The notes: generated by a model from the letters alone, not told the origin. Positions 45,310-55,268 are shown, counted from the stretch's first letter. The stretch: DNA of 64,000 bases from Streptomyces cellostaticus (GCF_001513965.1 NZ_KQ948024.1:16649-80648); one strand, 5' to 3'. Program-made: numbers and translations.

Positions 45310-46907
45310 TCGCCACCCTGGCCCGGCTGGAGGCCGTCAGCACCGGACGCGCCCAGCCCACCGCGACCGTCCGCCACCGCCATCTGTCCGGCCACCCCCT
45401 GGTCCTCGTGCCGCTCACCACCGCCGGTGAGGCCGGCGCCCCGCTCGGCGCGCTGGTGGGCACCGACCGGGACGCGCCGCGCCTGCTGGTCGTACCGCAG
45501 CCCCGCGACCGCGACCTGCGCTTCGCGTTCCTCGCCGACCTGGCCGACGTCGTCCTGCCGTACCTCGACTCCTGTGCGCAGGCCGTCGAGGCGGCCGAGC
45601 GCACCGAGACCGACCCGGAGACGGGCAAGCGGGTCAAGGTCGAGGTCGAGCTGTGCGCGGACGCGCCCCAGCTGATCGTGCCGAGCCGGGCGGGCCTGGA
45701 CTACCTACGGCTGCTCGGCCGCTCCATGCGCTTTCGCCGTACCGCCGAGCAGGACCCGGAGACCCCCCACCCCGCACCGCCCCGCATCCCCCTGCTCGGC
45801 CGCTGGCTGACCCACTACGGCGAGCGGGCCCGGGTACCCGGTTCCTCGCTCCTGCTGGCGCTCACCGAGGTACTGTCCCGGCACTGGGCGACCGGCCAGT
45901 CCAGCCTGGAGGACCAGCACCTGGGCGCGCTGCTCGCCTGGATCGACCCTCCCGGGGACGACACCGGAGCCGAGGCCGCCCGCCGGGCCGAACTCGCCCG
46001 CGACGCCGACGGCCAGCTGCTGTGCCCGCCGGCCGGCCCGGCCACCGACCCGGCGTTCGACAACAAGCTCCTGGCCCCGGCCATCGAGCGCTACGACCGC
46101 GCCCGCACCGCACTGGCCGCCGCCGAGGACGCCCTGGAGGCCGACGACCGGCTGGCCGCGCTCACCGCCGCCGAGCGGGAGATCCGCGACCTGGTGGAAA
46201 GCCGCACCCGACCCACCTGGGACGCGGTGTGGCGGGGCCTGGACCTGCTGCGGGCGCTGCCGGAGGGCGCGCGCGTCGAGGAGCGCTGGACCCGCGACCG
46301 CTGGTCGTTCACCGGTCACCGCGACCGGGTTCTGGCCGGCGAGCCCCCGCAGCCGCGCCGCGACGACGCGGTGACGGCGGCGAACAAGCTGGCCACGCGG
46401 GAGCGCGAACAGGCCCGCCTCGAGGCGCAGGAGGCGCTGGACGACCCGCTGGTGATGGCGGGGCGGCGGCTGGCCGGGGAGGCGTTCGCGGGCGAGGTGA
46501 CCGATGTCGTCATGGCGTACAGCGAGGGCAAGCGGCCCAGCCCGCGCCCGCTGGTGACGGTCCGCACGGACGACCGGCCTCATCTGGCGGAGCGCGCGAA
46601 GGTGTACCGCTCGCTGGACGGCAAGCCGCAGGCGGCCGAGTTCGCCGGCTACGAGGGCTCCCCGGACGAGGGCGAGGGCTTCCTCGTCGTCCTGCGGATC
46701 GTGGACAAGATGGGCCGGGGCAAGGAGCCCGAGCCCGGTTCGGTGCCGGAGAAGGGCGACGCGGTGTGCTTCACCCTCTTCGAGCACGAGCAGCGCGGCG
46801 GCGCGAAGCTGCCCGACCCGGAGGAGACCCCGTGGACACACGGCGGCCCGCCGGGCGAGGCCGTAGGGGAAGCCCCTGACACCCTGACCGAGGAGGACGT
46901 GCTGTGA
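45300..46907 (+). CDS. Unknown 535-residue protein between nuclease and helicase genes
   Basis: 535 residues from TTG 45300, inside the nuclease stop region, with GGGAGG upstream. The N-terminal part (about 1-170) is mixed alpha/beta. A charged helical, coiled-coil-like segment lies near 255-290 (ERYDRARTALAAAEDALEAD). Near 395-490 a beta-rich stretch (PLVTVRTDD, GEGFLVVLRIVDKMGRG, GDAVCFTLFE) could be a small barrel. No Walker or nuclease motif seen. Its stop overlaps the helicase GTG (GTGA), so the three proteins are made together. I infer a bridging or DNA-guiding subunit; the family is not recognised. Confidence 0.8.
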   Translation: MSLIATLARLEAVSTGRAQPTATVRHRHLSGHPLVLVPLTTAGEAGAPLGALVGTDRDAPRLLVVPQPRDRDLRFAFLADLADVVLPYLDSCAQAVEAAERTETDPETGKRVKVEVELCADAPQLIVPSRAGLDYLRLLGRSMRFRRTAEQDPETPHPAPPRIPLLGRWLTHYGERARVPGSSLLLALTEVLSRHWATGQSSLEDQHLGALLAWIDPPGDDTGAEAARRAELARDADGQLLCPPAGPATDPAFDNKLLAPAIERYDRARTALAAAEDALEADDRLAALTAAEREIRDLVESRTRPTWDAVWRGLDLLRALPEGARVEERWTRDRWSFTGHRDRVLAGEPPQPRRDDAVTAANKLATREREQARLEAQEALDDPLVMAGRRLAGEAFAGEVTDVVMAYSEGKRPSPRPLVTVRTDDRPHLAERAKVYRSLDGKPQAAEFAGYEGSPDEGEGFLVVLRIVDKMGRGKEPEPGSVPEKGDAVCFTLFEHEQRGGAKLPDPEETPWTHGGPPGEAVGEAPDTLTEEDVL

Positions 46908-48241
46908 CGACCGTCGACTTCGACCCGGGAGCCGCGGCCGCACGCGCCACCGACGCGATCCTCGACGACACCCTGCACAGCACCGCGCGGGGCGTGGTCG
47001 TCGACTCCCCGCCCGGTGCCGGCAAGTCCACCCTGGTGGTCCGGGCGGCCCTCGAACTCGCCGATGCCGGACGCCCGTTGATGGTGGTCGCACAGACCAA
47101 CGCCCAGGTGGACGACCTGGTGCTGCGGCTCGCCGAGAAGAACCCCGAGCTGCCGGTGGGCCGGCTGCACAGCAGCGACACCGACCCGTACGACAAGGCA
47201 CTGGACGGCCTGGCGAACGTCCGTCCGTCGGCGAAGGCGGCCGACCTGAAGGGCCTGCCCGTCGTCCTGTCCACCGCCGCGAAGTGGGCGCACGTCAAAG
47301 TGGACGAGCCGTGGCGGCACGCGATCGTGGACGAGGCGTACCAGATGCGCTCGGACTCCCTGCTGGCCGTGGCCGGCCTGTTCGAGCGGGCGCTGTTCGT
47401 GGGCGACCCGGGCCAGTTGGATCCGTTCGCGATCGTGGGCAGCGAGCAGTGGGCGGGCCTGTCGTACGACCCGTCGGCCTCGGCGGTCACCACCCTCCTG
47501 GCGCACAACCCGGAGCTCCCGCAGCATCGCCTGCCGGTCTCCTGGCGCCTGCCGGCCTCCGCGGCCCCGCTGGTCTCGGACGCGTTCTACCCCTACACCC
47601 CGTTCCGCAGCGGCACCGGCCACGGCGTCCGGCGCCTGTCCTTCGCCGTCCCTTCCGACGGCTCGGGCCCGGACCGGGTGATCGACGAGGCGGCGCAGTC
47701 CGGCTGGGGCCTGCTGGAACTGCCCGCCCGCCACACCCCACGCACGGACCCGGAGGCGGTGCGGGCGGTGACGGCCGTCGTACGACGCCTGCTGGACAGG
47801 GGAGGCGCGGCAGTGTCGGAGCGCTCACCGGAGCCCGCTCCGGTGACCGCCGGCCGCATCGCCGTCGGCACGGCCCACCGCGACCAGGCGGCGGCGGTCC
47901 GCTCGGCGCTCGCCGAGCTGGGCGTGGCGGACGTCACGGTCGACACCGCGAACCGCCTCCAGGGCCGTGAGTACGACGTCACGGTCGTCCTGCACCCGCT
48001 CTCCGGCCGTCCCGACGCCACCGCCTTCCACCTGGAGACCGGCCGACTGTGCGTCCTGGCCTCCCGCCACCGGCACGCCTGCATCGTGGTGTGCCGCGCC
48101 GGCGTGGGCGACCTCCTGGACGACTACCCGTCCACGGAACCGGTCCAGCTGGGCACGCTGGTGAAGTTCCCGGACGGCTGGGAGGCGAACCACGCCGTGC
48201 TGGCGCACCTGGCAGAGCACCGGGTGCCGTGGCGGCCGTGA
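46904..48241 (+). CDS. SF1 (Upf1/Dna2-like) DNA helicase/ATPase
   Basis: 445 residues. Motif I SPPGAGKST (35-43), Ia VVAQTNAQVDDL (61-72), II VDEAY (142-146), III GDPGQLDP (167-174), IV-like SWRLP (213-217), V VDTANRLQGREYDVTVV (346-362), VI LASRHRHACIVV (385-396). This set places it in superfamily 1, nearest the Upf1/Dna2 branch; it is compact for the group. GTG start with GAGGAGG upstream, overlapping the previous stop. The last 24 codons lie inside the first copy of a 171-bp tandem repeat, so its C-terminus may have changed recently. Confidence 0.88.
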   Translation: MTTVDFDPGAAAARATDAILDDTLHSTARGVVVDSPPGAGKSTLVVRAALELADAGRPLMVVAQTNAQVDDLVLRLAEKNPELPVGRLHSSDTDPYDKALDGLANVRPSAKAADLKGLPVVLSTAAKWAHVKVDEPWRHAIVDEAYQMRSDSLLAVAGLFERALFVGDPGQLDPFAIVGSEQWAGLSYDPSASAVTTLLAHNPELPQHRLPVSWRLPASAAPLVSDAFYPYTPFRSGTGHGVRRLSFAVPSDGSGPDRVIDEAAQSGWGLLELPARHTPRTDPEAVRAVTAVVRRLLDRGGAAVSERSPEPAPVTAGRIAVGTAHRDQAAAVRSALAELGVADVTVDTANRLQGREYDVTVVLHPLSGRPDATAFHLETGRLCVLASRHRHACIVVCRAGVGDLLDDYPSTEPVQLGTLVKFPDGWEANHAVLAHLAEHRVPWRP

Positions 48242-48586
48242 CCGACGCGCCGGGCACCTGGTCAGCGGGCACCCGGCCCAGCACCGCCCCCTCGCCGGAC
48301 GGAGTCCGGCACGCCGCCAGAGGCGGCCAATGGAAACAGCCCGGACGGCTGGGAGGCGAACCACGCCGTGCCGGCGCACCTGGCAGAGCACCGGGTGCCG
48401 TGGCGGCCGTGACCGACGCGCCGGGCACCTGGTCAGCGGGCACCCGGCCCAGCACCGCCCCCTCGCCGGACGGAGTCCGGCACGCCGCCGGAGGCGGCCA
48501 ATGGAAACAGCCCGGACGGCTGGGAGGCGAACCACGCCGTGCCGGCGCACCTGGCAGAGCACCGGGTGCCGTGGCGGCCGTGACCG
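48169..48586. repeat. 171-bp tandem direct repeat, about 2.4 copies
   Basis: Copies start at 48169, 48340 and 48511, each with CCCGGACGGCTGGGAGGCG; the third is cut after about 76 bp. Few differences: T to C in copies 2 and 3 (GCTGGCG/GCCGGCG) and A to G near the unit's end. The unit contains the last 24 codons and stop of the helicase gene plus 98 bp of downstream DNA. This fills most of the 472-bp gap to the next gene, which holds no other convincing gene. Confidence 0.97.
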
Positions 48587-48713
48587 GAGCATCGGCGGAT
48601 GCAGCACGCAGGACTTCCGGCAACCCTGAGGTCCCCTTGCCCCCACGCGAGACAATGGACGGTGGCCCACCGGAAGGCGGTGCCCACCGGACCGTACGAG
48701 GAGGAGAGAAGAC

Positions 48714-49085
48714 ATGGCGGAGCCCACGCCGCGTCGGCATGAACCGCGGCTACGCCCCGCGCCCCTGATCTTCGAGCCGGCGGAGGCGGCCGCCGATCCC
48801 GAGCACTTCTTCGACCTGGAGTCGATCGAGGATCCGCGGGCGCTGCTGGCCCGGGCGACGGAGCTGACCCAGGCGTTCCGTGCGGCGGCCGACCGGGCCG
48901 TGGAGTTCCAGGCCATCGCGGCGGCCCAGCTCGCCGACCCGCGCCGCTTCGACCGGCTGACCCCGGCGGACATCGCCGAGCGGGCGGAGTGGACCGAGGA
49001 CTACGCGAAGCGGATGGTCGAGTTCGGACGGGATCTGATGCGGGGCGTCGACGCCGAGGGCCGCTCGCCCGTCGATCCCGTCTAG
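48714..49085 (+). CDS. Conserved hypothetical protein
   Basis: 123 residues, ATG preceded by a strong GAGGAGGAGAG ribosome binding site. Mostly helical and acidic, no signal or membrane segment (DPEHFFDLESIEDPRALLA, AFRAAADRAVEFQAIAA, ADIAERAEWTEDYAKRMVEF). Helix content and size would suit a small adaptor, but I do not recognise the family. It follows the repeat region downstream of the helicase. Confidence 0.8.
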   Translation: MAEPTPRRHEPRLRPAPLIFEPAEAAADPEHFFDLESIEDPRALLARATELTQAFRAAADRAVEFQAIAAAQLADPRRFDRLTPADIAERAEWTEDYAKRMVEFGRDLMRGVDAEGRSPVDPV

Positions 49086-49219
49086 TCCTGGTCCTAGTCC
49101 GGCAGCCCTGCGCGGCTGGCATATGCCGGGCGGGCAAGATACTCCTCTCTGCCCGCTCCTGTCCCGGCTTTCCGCAACTCAGGAGAGTCACCTGCTCACG
49201 ACCGGTACATGTAGTCGGC

Positions 49220-49789
49220 ATGAGCAGCACACCCCATGTCACCTGTGCCACCCCCGACGGAACCGCCTGGCTCGCCTCGGCGGGAACGTATCCGCGCAGC
49301 ACGCTCGCCCTCTGGCAGGAGCACCCGGACGCCCCGCTGGTCCTGCCCTGCGGCACCGTCTTCGACGTGGTGAGCGCCCCCGCCATCTTCGGGCGCCGGA
49401 TGCTGGACCGGTTATGGGACGAGGGGCCGGGATCCGGGCCGGTCGCGATGTTCCGTGGCCGCATGCTGCTGTTCGCCGCCCCGGGCACGGCCCAGCGCCT
49501 GCCCTCGCTGCTGGCCTGGGAGGAATGGGGGTCCCACCGTACGGAGGCCGTGCCGCCCCTGCTCTGTCACGGCACCGGAGACGCGGTGACCGTCCCGGCG
49601 CTGGGCGGCGGCGAGTCCCCCGGCGGCTCCCGCTGGCTGGTCGCTCCCGACACCCGTCACCCCTGGCTGCCCGGCCCCGAGGTCGTGCTCTGGGCGGCCG
49701 TCCGGGCGGCCCGCGCTGCCGTGCGGATTTCGATTTTTCCTCCCGCCGAGCAGGATGCTAAGGTCTACGACGTCAGCAGGCGCCGCTAG
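49220..49789 (+). CDS. Bifunctional primase/polymerase-like domain protein with a TTA codon
   Basis: 189 residues from ATG 49220. Parts (AWLASAGTYPRSTLALW, RGRMLLFAAPGTAQRLPSLL, SRWLVAPDTRHPWLPGPEVVL) recall the C-terminal half of the prim-pol-like proteins common in Streptomyces, but the full catalytic domain is absent, so activity is doubtful. Codon 65 is TTA (49412-49414), predicting bldA dependence. The stop TAG is formed by bases of the tRNA-Lys gene, and the tRNA promoter must lie inside this coding sequence. Confidence 0.68.
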   Translation: MSSTPHVTCATPDGTAWLASAGTYPRSTLALWQEHPDAPLVLPCGTVFDVVSAPAIFGRRMLDRLWDEGPGSGPVAMFRGRMLLFAAPGTAQRLPSLLAWEEWGSHRTEAVPPLLCHGTGDAVTVPALGGGESPGGSRWLVAPDTRHPWLPGPEVVLWAAVRAARAAVRISIFPPAEQDAKVYDVSRRR

Positions 49790-49853
49790 CTCAGTTGGTT
49801 AGAGCAGCTGACTCTTAATCAGCGGGTCCGGGGTTCGAGTCCCTGGCGGCGCA
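49780..49853 (+). tRNA. tRNA-Lys (CTT), copy 1
   Basis: Acceptor GCGCCGC/GCGGCGC with discriminator A, anticodon stem GCTGA/TCAGC, loop CTCTTAA with anticodon CTT (49814-49816), and T-arm GGGGTTCGAGTCCC. CCA is not encoded. All 74 bases are identical to the copy at 63283-63356. Its first ten bases overlap the end of the preceding gene. Confidence 0.98.
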
Positions 49854-49860
49854 CGTGACG

Positions 49861-49898
49861 ACGGCGGGTCGGTTCGAAAGAATCCGGCCCGCCGTTTT
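49861..49898. terminator. Terminator after tRNA-Lys copy 1
   Basis: ACGGCGGGTCGG pairs with CCGGCCCGCCGT (one wobble) and is followed by TTTTCGT. It can also stop the convergent metalloprotease transcript. Confidence 0.9.
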
Positions 49899-49939
49899 CG
49901 TATACCTTCGCACTGCCTCGGTATACGGACGACGCGCGC

Positions 49940-51193
49940 TCAGCCCACCACCCCCGGCGTGATCTTCACCGTCCACGCCCCGGACGCCGTCCGGTCCTCC
50001 ACCTCCACCTTCACGCCCTCCCCGGGCACCGTGAAGCTCTCCCCTAGGGAGACCGGGGCGTCGGCGAGGGGCGGATAGACCGAGTTCTCCCAGCACCCCT
50101 CGGTGTGCGGATGGGCGTCCACCACCTCGACCGGGCCGCCGCCGGACTCCGCGCCGCCCTGCACCCGGTAGACCAGGACCCCCTGTCGGCAGACCGCGGG
50201 GTCGTTCCCGGCCGAGCCGCGCGCCTCGAAGGCCAGCGCGCTGTCCGGACCGGTGCGCACGACCGCCAGCTTCGCGCCGTGACCGAGGCCGAAGGCGGGA
50301 GCGCCGGCCGTGCCCTGCACCGGGACGCCCGGACCGGCCTCCAGGGGCTCCAGGGTGAGGCGGGTCGGACCGGCCCCGCGCACACACACCACCTGGCGCG
50401 GATCCAGCCAGCCCAGCTTCCACTTGTGCCAGGCGAACAGGTCCGGGGACAGCCCGAACTGACTGCCCATCAGATCCCAGTCGCCGACGTAGGTGTCCCA
50501 GTCCCCCTTGCCGTCGACCGGGCGGTGATAGAGGTCGGGGAGGTCGAAGACGTGGCCCGTCTCGTGAGCGAGGACCAGATGGTCGGGCGGGTGCCTCTCG
50601 AAGACCGTGACCACCCGGCGCACATCCGTTCCGTCCACATGCATGGGGGTGTCGAGGTTGACGACCTTCGTCGCGTCGGAGTCCACGCCGGGCGCGTCCG
50701 GGTCGGCGACGAAGTAGACGACGTCGTAGCGGGAGAAGTCGACCTCCTTGTCGGCCACGGCGAAGGCGTCGCGCAGGTAGGCGGCCCGGTCGGTGGCGCT
50801 CCAGTCACGTTTCATGGCGTACGAGGCCGACGGCTGCGGCATGCGCAGCCAGTGCCCCAGCGGATGCGGGCGCAGCGTGAACCTGCCATAGGAGGCCTGC
50901 GCGAAAAAGCGGCTGGTGGCCGGGAAGTGGTCGGCAGTCAGCTCGGCGGGGGTGGCGTGCGGGACGGCGTCCGGGAAGGAAAGGAAAATCATCACAGCGT
51001 CAAGCGTGCCGGTCGGGCGGGTGTAGTCGGGGTTCCAGGTGTCCACCCCTTCCGAGTGATGGACCTCGCTCCGGTGCAGGGAACAGGGGGCCGTCGAGAA
51101 GGGCTCGGCGACCGACGGGCCGGTGAGGATCGAGGTCGCGGCGAGCGCCGACATCGTGGTGAACACGGCGGCGGTGCTGCGCAGCTTGGGCAC
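49940..51193 (-). CDS. Secreted M6-type (immune inhibitor A-like) zinc metalloprotease
   Basis: 417 residues from GTG 51193 with GGAGG seven bases upstream. Sec signal peptide about 1-29. The zinc-binding motif HETGH is at 210-214 in LVLAHETGHVFDLPDLY, followed by DLMG near 240-243, which could hold the Met-turn. Of the short actinobacterial M6-like proteases; a C-terminal beta domain (about 255-417) may bind substrate. Extracellular proteolysis is the expected role. Divergent from cdgA. Confidence 0.87.
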   Translation of the reverse strand: MPKLRSTAAVFTTMSALAATSILTGPSVAEPFSTAPCSLHRSEVHHSEGVDTWNPDYTRPTGTLDAVMIFLSFPDAVPHATPAELTADHFPATSRFFAQASYGRFTLRPHPLGHWLRMPQPSASYAMKRDWSATDRAAYLRDAFAVADKEVDFSRYDVVYFVADPDAPGVDSDATKVVNLDTPMHVDGTDVRRVVTVFERHPPDHLVLAHETGHVFDLPDLYHRPVDGKGDWDTYVGDWDLMGSQFGLSPDLFAWHKWKLGWLDPRQVVCVRGAGPTRLTLEPLEAGPGVPVQGTAGAPAFGLGHGAKLAVVRTGPDSALAFEARGSAGNDPAVCRQGVLVYRVQGGAESGGGPVEVVDAHPHTEGCWENSVYPPLADAPVSLGESFTVPGEGVKVEVEDRTASGAWTVKITPGVVG

Positions 51194-51336
51194 GAAAGGA
51201 CCTCCGGATGCGGTTCGCGGGACACCGCATCCAGATTGTGGGACTTTAGTGATGTTCGCCCTGTTTGCCTGAACCAGAAGGGTGAGTGCGCCCGTTTGTG
51301 CGCCGGTGCGCTTCCATAACCGACACCCCGAAACAC

Positions 51337-51349
51337 TCACGGAACGTCA
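51337..51349. promoter_or_regulatory. Candidate BldD box in the cdgA promoter region
   Basis: TCACGGAACGTCA keeps the TnAC-N5-GTnA half-sites of the BldD consensus and matches 11 of 13 positions. It lies about 167 bp before cdgA, within the 322-bp divergent region 51194-51515, where nothing else stood out. cdgA is a known BldD target in S. coelicolor. Confidence 0.55.
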
Positions 51350-51515
51350 CAACTGGTCGGGGGCCTGATGAACCCGTCCAGGTGCGAGCAGAAACGATCT
51401 GTCAGAACCTGTGGTCTGTCCGGGACACTGGAGAGTGGCTGGAAGGGCCCGGGGCCAGCCTCTATGATCGGCACACTTTCCGGCACGGACCATCGAGTGC
51501 ACGCGGGAGCGAGCG

Positions 51516-53305
51516 GTGAGCGGAACGTCCGAAGGGCCGACGCCCGTGGCAGACCTCGACCGGTCAGCCGTCACAGACAGTGATCACAACACCTATCACC
51601 GTGTCTTCGCGACCGCCCCGCTCTCCATGGCCGTCGTCGATCGCGAGGGTCTCGTCGTCAGCGCCAACGCCACCTTCGGCGAGCTGCTCGGCACCGACCC
51701 GGAGGCCCTGCCCGGGCGGGTCGCCGCCGACCTGGTGGACCTGGCCTCGGACGCCCGCACCTGGCACGCCTACCGCGAGGTCCTGCGCGGCCGGCAGGCG
51801 AGGCTGCGCTGCACCCGCCGGCTGAAGCATCCCGACGGGCACTCGGTGTGGGTGCAGGTCACCGTGTCACCGCTGGCGGGCGACGGGCCCGGCGTGCTCG
51901 TGTCGGTCGCCGACATCAGCGCCCGCCGCGAACTCCAGGCTCGGCTGCGGCACTTGCAGATGCACGACCCGGTGACCCGGCTGCCCAACCGCACCCTCTT
52001 CTTCGAGCGCCTGACGGCCGCCCTGGAGGCGGATTCGTACGAGCTGAGCGGCACCGGCCGGATCGGCCTGTGCTACCTGGACCTGGACGGCTTCAAGGCC
52101 GTCAACGACACTCTCGGCCACCGGGTCGGCGACCGGCTGCTCTCGGCCGTCGCCGAACGGCTGACCCTGGTCGCCGACGAGGCCGGGTACGCCCGCGCCG
52201 GCGCGCCCCTGGTGGCCCGGCTCGGCGGCGACGAATTCGCCCTGCTCGTCGAGGACTCCACCGGCACCGAGCAGCTCGCCGACCTCGCCGAGTCCGCGCT
52301 GAAGGCCCTGGAGGCACCCTTCGACCTGGCCGGGCAGCGGCTGTCGTTGACGGCCTCCATCGGCGTCGTGGAGCGGCACGCGGCCGGTACGACCGCCACC
52401 GGGCTGATGCAGGCGGCCGATACGACCCTGTACTGGGCGAAGGCCGACGGCAAGGGCCGCTGGACGCTGTTCGACCCCGAGCGCAACGCGCACCGCATGA
52501 CCCGCCAGGCCCTCTCCTCCACCCTCCGCCCCGCCATCGATCGCGACGAGTTCGCCCTGGAGTACCAGCCGTTGGTGGGCATGGAGGACGGCCGGCTGAG
52601 CGGGGTCGAGGCGTTGATCCGCTGGAATCATCCTCAGTTCGGCACACTGACGCCGAATCGGTTCATCGGATTGGCGGAGGAGGACGGTTCGATCGTGCAG
52701 CTGGGCCGCTGGGCGCTGGCGACCGCCTGCCGGCAGGCCCGGCGCTGGCAGCTGGACAACCCCGGTGAGCAGCCGATCTTCGTGAGCGTCAACGTGGCGG
52801 TCCGTCAGGTGTGGGACTCGGATCTGGTGGCGGACGTGGCGCAGACCCTCGCCGAGACCGGACTCGCCCCGCACCTGCTCCAGCTGGAGCTGACCGAGTC
52901 CGCGGTCATGGGCTCGGGGGGCCGCCCGCTCCAGGCCCTCCAGGCCCTCAGCGACATGGGCGTACGCATCGCCATCGACGACTTCGGGACCGGCTACTCG
53001 AACCTGGCGTATCTGAGCAGACTGCCGGTGTCGGTGCTGAAGCTGGACGGCTCCTTCGTGCGCGGCTTCCAGTACGAGGGCGACAAGAGCACGGTGGCCG
53101 TGCCGCCCAACGCGGCCGACGAGGTGATCGTGGAGGCGATGATCCAGCTGGCCCACCGTCTGGGCCTGACGGTCACCGCCGAGTGCGTGGAGACCTCGGC
53201 GCAGGCCACGCGGCTGCGCCGGATCGGCTGCGACACCGGACAGGGCTGGCTGTACTCCCGCCCGGTGCCGCCGGATCGTATCTCCGAGCTGCTGGGGGAA
53301 CAGGC

Positions 53306-53327
<22 letters not shown>
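51516..53327 (+). CDS. cdgA: PAS-GGDEF-EAL cyclic di-GMP enzyme
   Basis: 603 residues, soluble. PAS domain about 26-138, then GGDEF (motif intact at 237-241, no RxxD inhibitory site five residues before it), then EAL (motif 365-367, with LELTES and DDFGTGYS). Both diguanylate cyclase and phosphodiesterase activities are possible. In S. coelicolor the gene at this position, cdgA, is controlled by BldD and affects development. Its 3' end overlaps the convergent LLM oxidoreductase gene by 22 bp. Confidence 0.92.
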
Positions 53328-54394
<1,067 letters not shown>

Positions 54395-54536
54395 GGTGTA
54401 TGCCTCCTGTTTTCCGGCTGTGAGCTGTCCTGCCGGGGCTAACAGGAGGCAGTCCCCGTTTATTCCGACGGGGTCGGGCGGGGGTGAGCGAGGCGGGGTC
54501 CGGGGCGGAGCCCCGATGGCCGGCCGGTCAGACCTG

Positions 54537-55268
54537 TCAGACCTGCACGATCGGCTCCCTGGTGAACAGCTTCCCCAGTGCAGGAGCGTTCACCCGCCGG
54601 TCGGCCAGCCGCAGCCCCTCCCACACCGACACCTGGTTCGCCGTGAGCACGGGCTTGGACAGCGCCTTCTCCAGCAGGCCGATGTGCGCTGCCGTGTGCA
54701 ACGCCGTGTCCGGCAACAGCACGGCCTCCACGCCGGAGGCGTCCGCCGTACGCGCCAGCGTCAGCACCTCCTCCTCGCCCCACGTGCCCACCTCCGCGGC
54801 CGTGACGATCCCCGAGGAGCGCACCCCGTTCACCTCCAGCCCTCCGGCCCGCAGGAAGTCCGTGAACAGCGCGGCCACGTCCTCCGGGTAGGTGGCGCCC
54901 ACGGCGACCCGTCGTACGCCGAGCTCCCGCGCCGCGTGCACGAAGGCGAAGGACGTCGAGGAGGCCGGCATCCCCGCCAGCCGGGCCAGCGTCCGCACCT
55001 GGCTCTGGGCGCCCTCCCAGCCGTACACGAAGCTGCCGCTGGTGCACGCCCACACCACCGTCTCGGCGCCGGCCAGCCGCAGCTGCTCCATGCCTGCGGC
55101 GAGCCGCTCGGTCGAACCCATCTCGCGCAGCGCGTCCACCCGGTGCGCGTCCTCCCCGATGTCGGTGTGGACCAGCTCCACCCGGATGTCGCTGCCCAGG
55201 AGCTGCTCGATGCGCGGATAGTCGTCCTCGCCGGAGTGGCCCGGGTAGAGGAATCCGAGTGCGGTCAT
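54537..55268 (-). CDS. Asp/Glu racemase-superfamily protein (maleate isomerase-like), paralogue 1
   Basis: 243 residues. The Cys-containing loop VVWACTSGSFVYGW near 72-85 is the first active-site cysteine of maleate cis-trans isomerase/arylmalonate decarboxylase enzymes. The second-half position reads LLPDTAL, with Asp instead of the usual Cys, so chemistry may be altered. Its ATG overlaps the stop of the upstream paralogue (ATGA), so both are made together. Confidence 0.85.
   Translation of the reverse strand: MTALGFLYPGHSGEDDYPRIEQLLGSDIRVELVHTDIGEDAHRVDALREMGSTERLAAGMEQLRLAGAETVVWACTSGSFVYGWEGAQSQVRTLARLAGMPASSTSFAFVHAARELGVRRVAVGATYPEDVAALFTDFLRAGGLEVNGVRSSGIVTAAEVGTWGEEEVLTLARTADASGVEAVLLPDTALHTAAHIGLLEKALSKPVLTANQVSVWEGLRLADRRVNAPALGKLFTREPIVQV

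Noticed and set aside
48169..48586. CRISPR array or phase-variable locus
   Set aside because: Units are 171 bp, contiguous and include coding sequence; there are no short repeats with unique spacers and no cas operon (the Cas4-like nuclease sits with a helicase, not with cas1/cas2).
48238..48768. Open frame of 176 codons starting at a GTG overlapping the helicase stop, containing 57-residue repeats
   Set aside because: It exists because the 171-bp repeat keeps any frame open, has Arg/Gly/Pro-rich composition typical of shadow frames, and overlaps the well-supported gene at 48714 by 55 bp.
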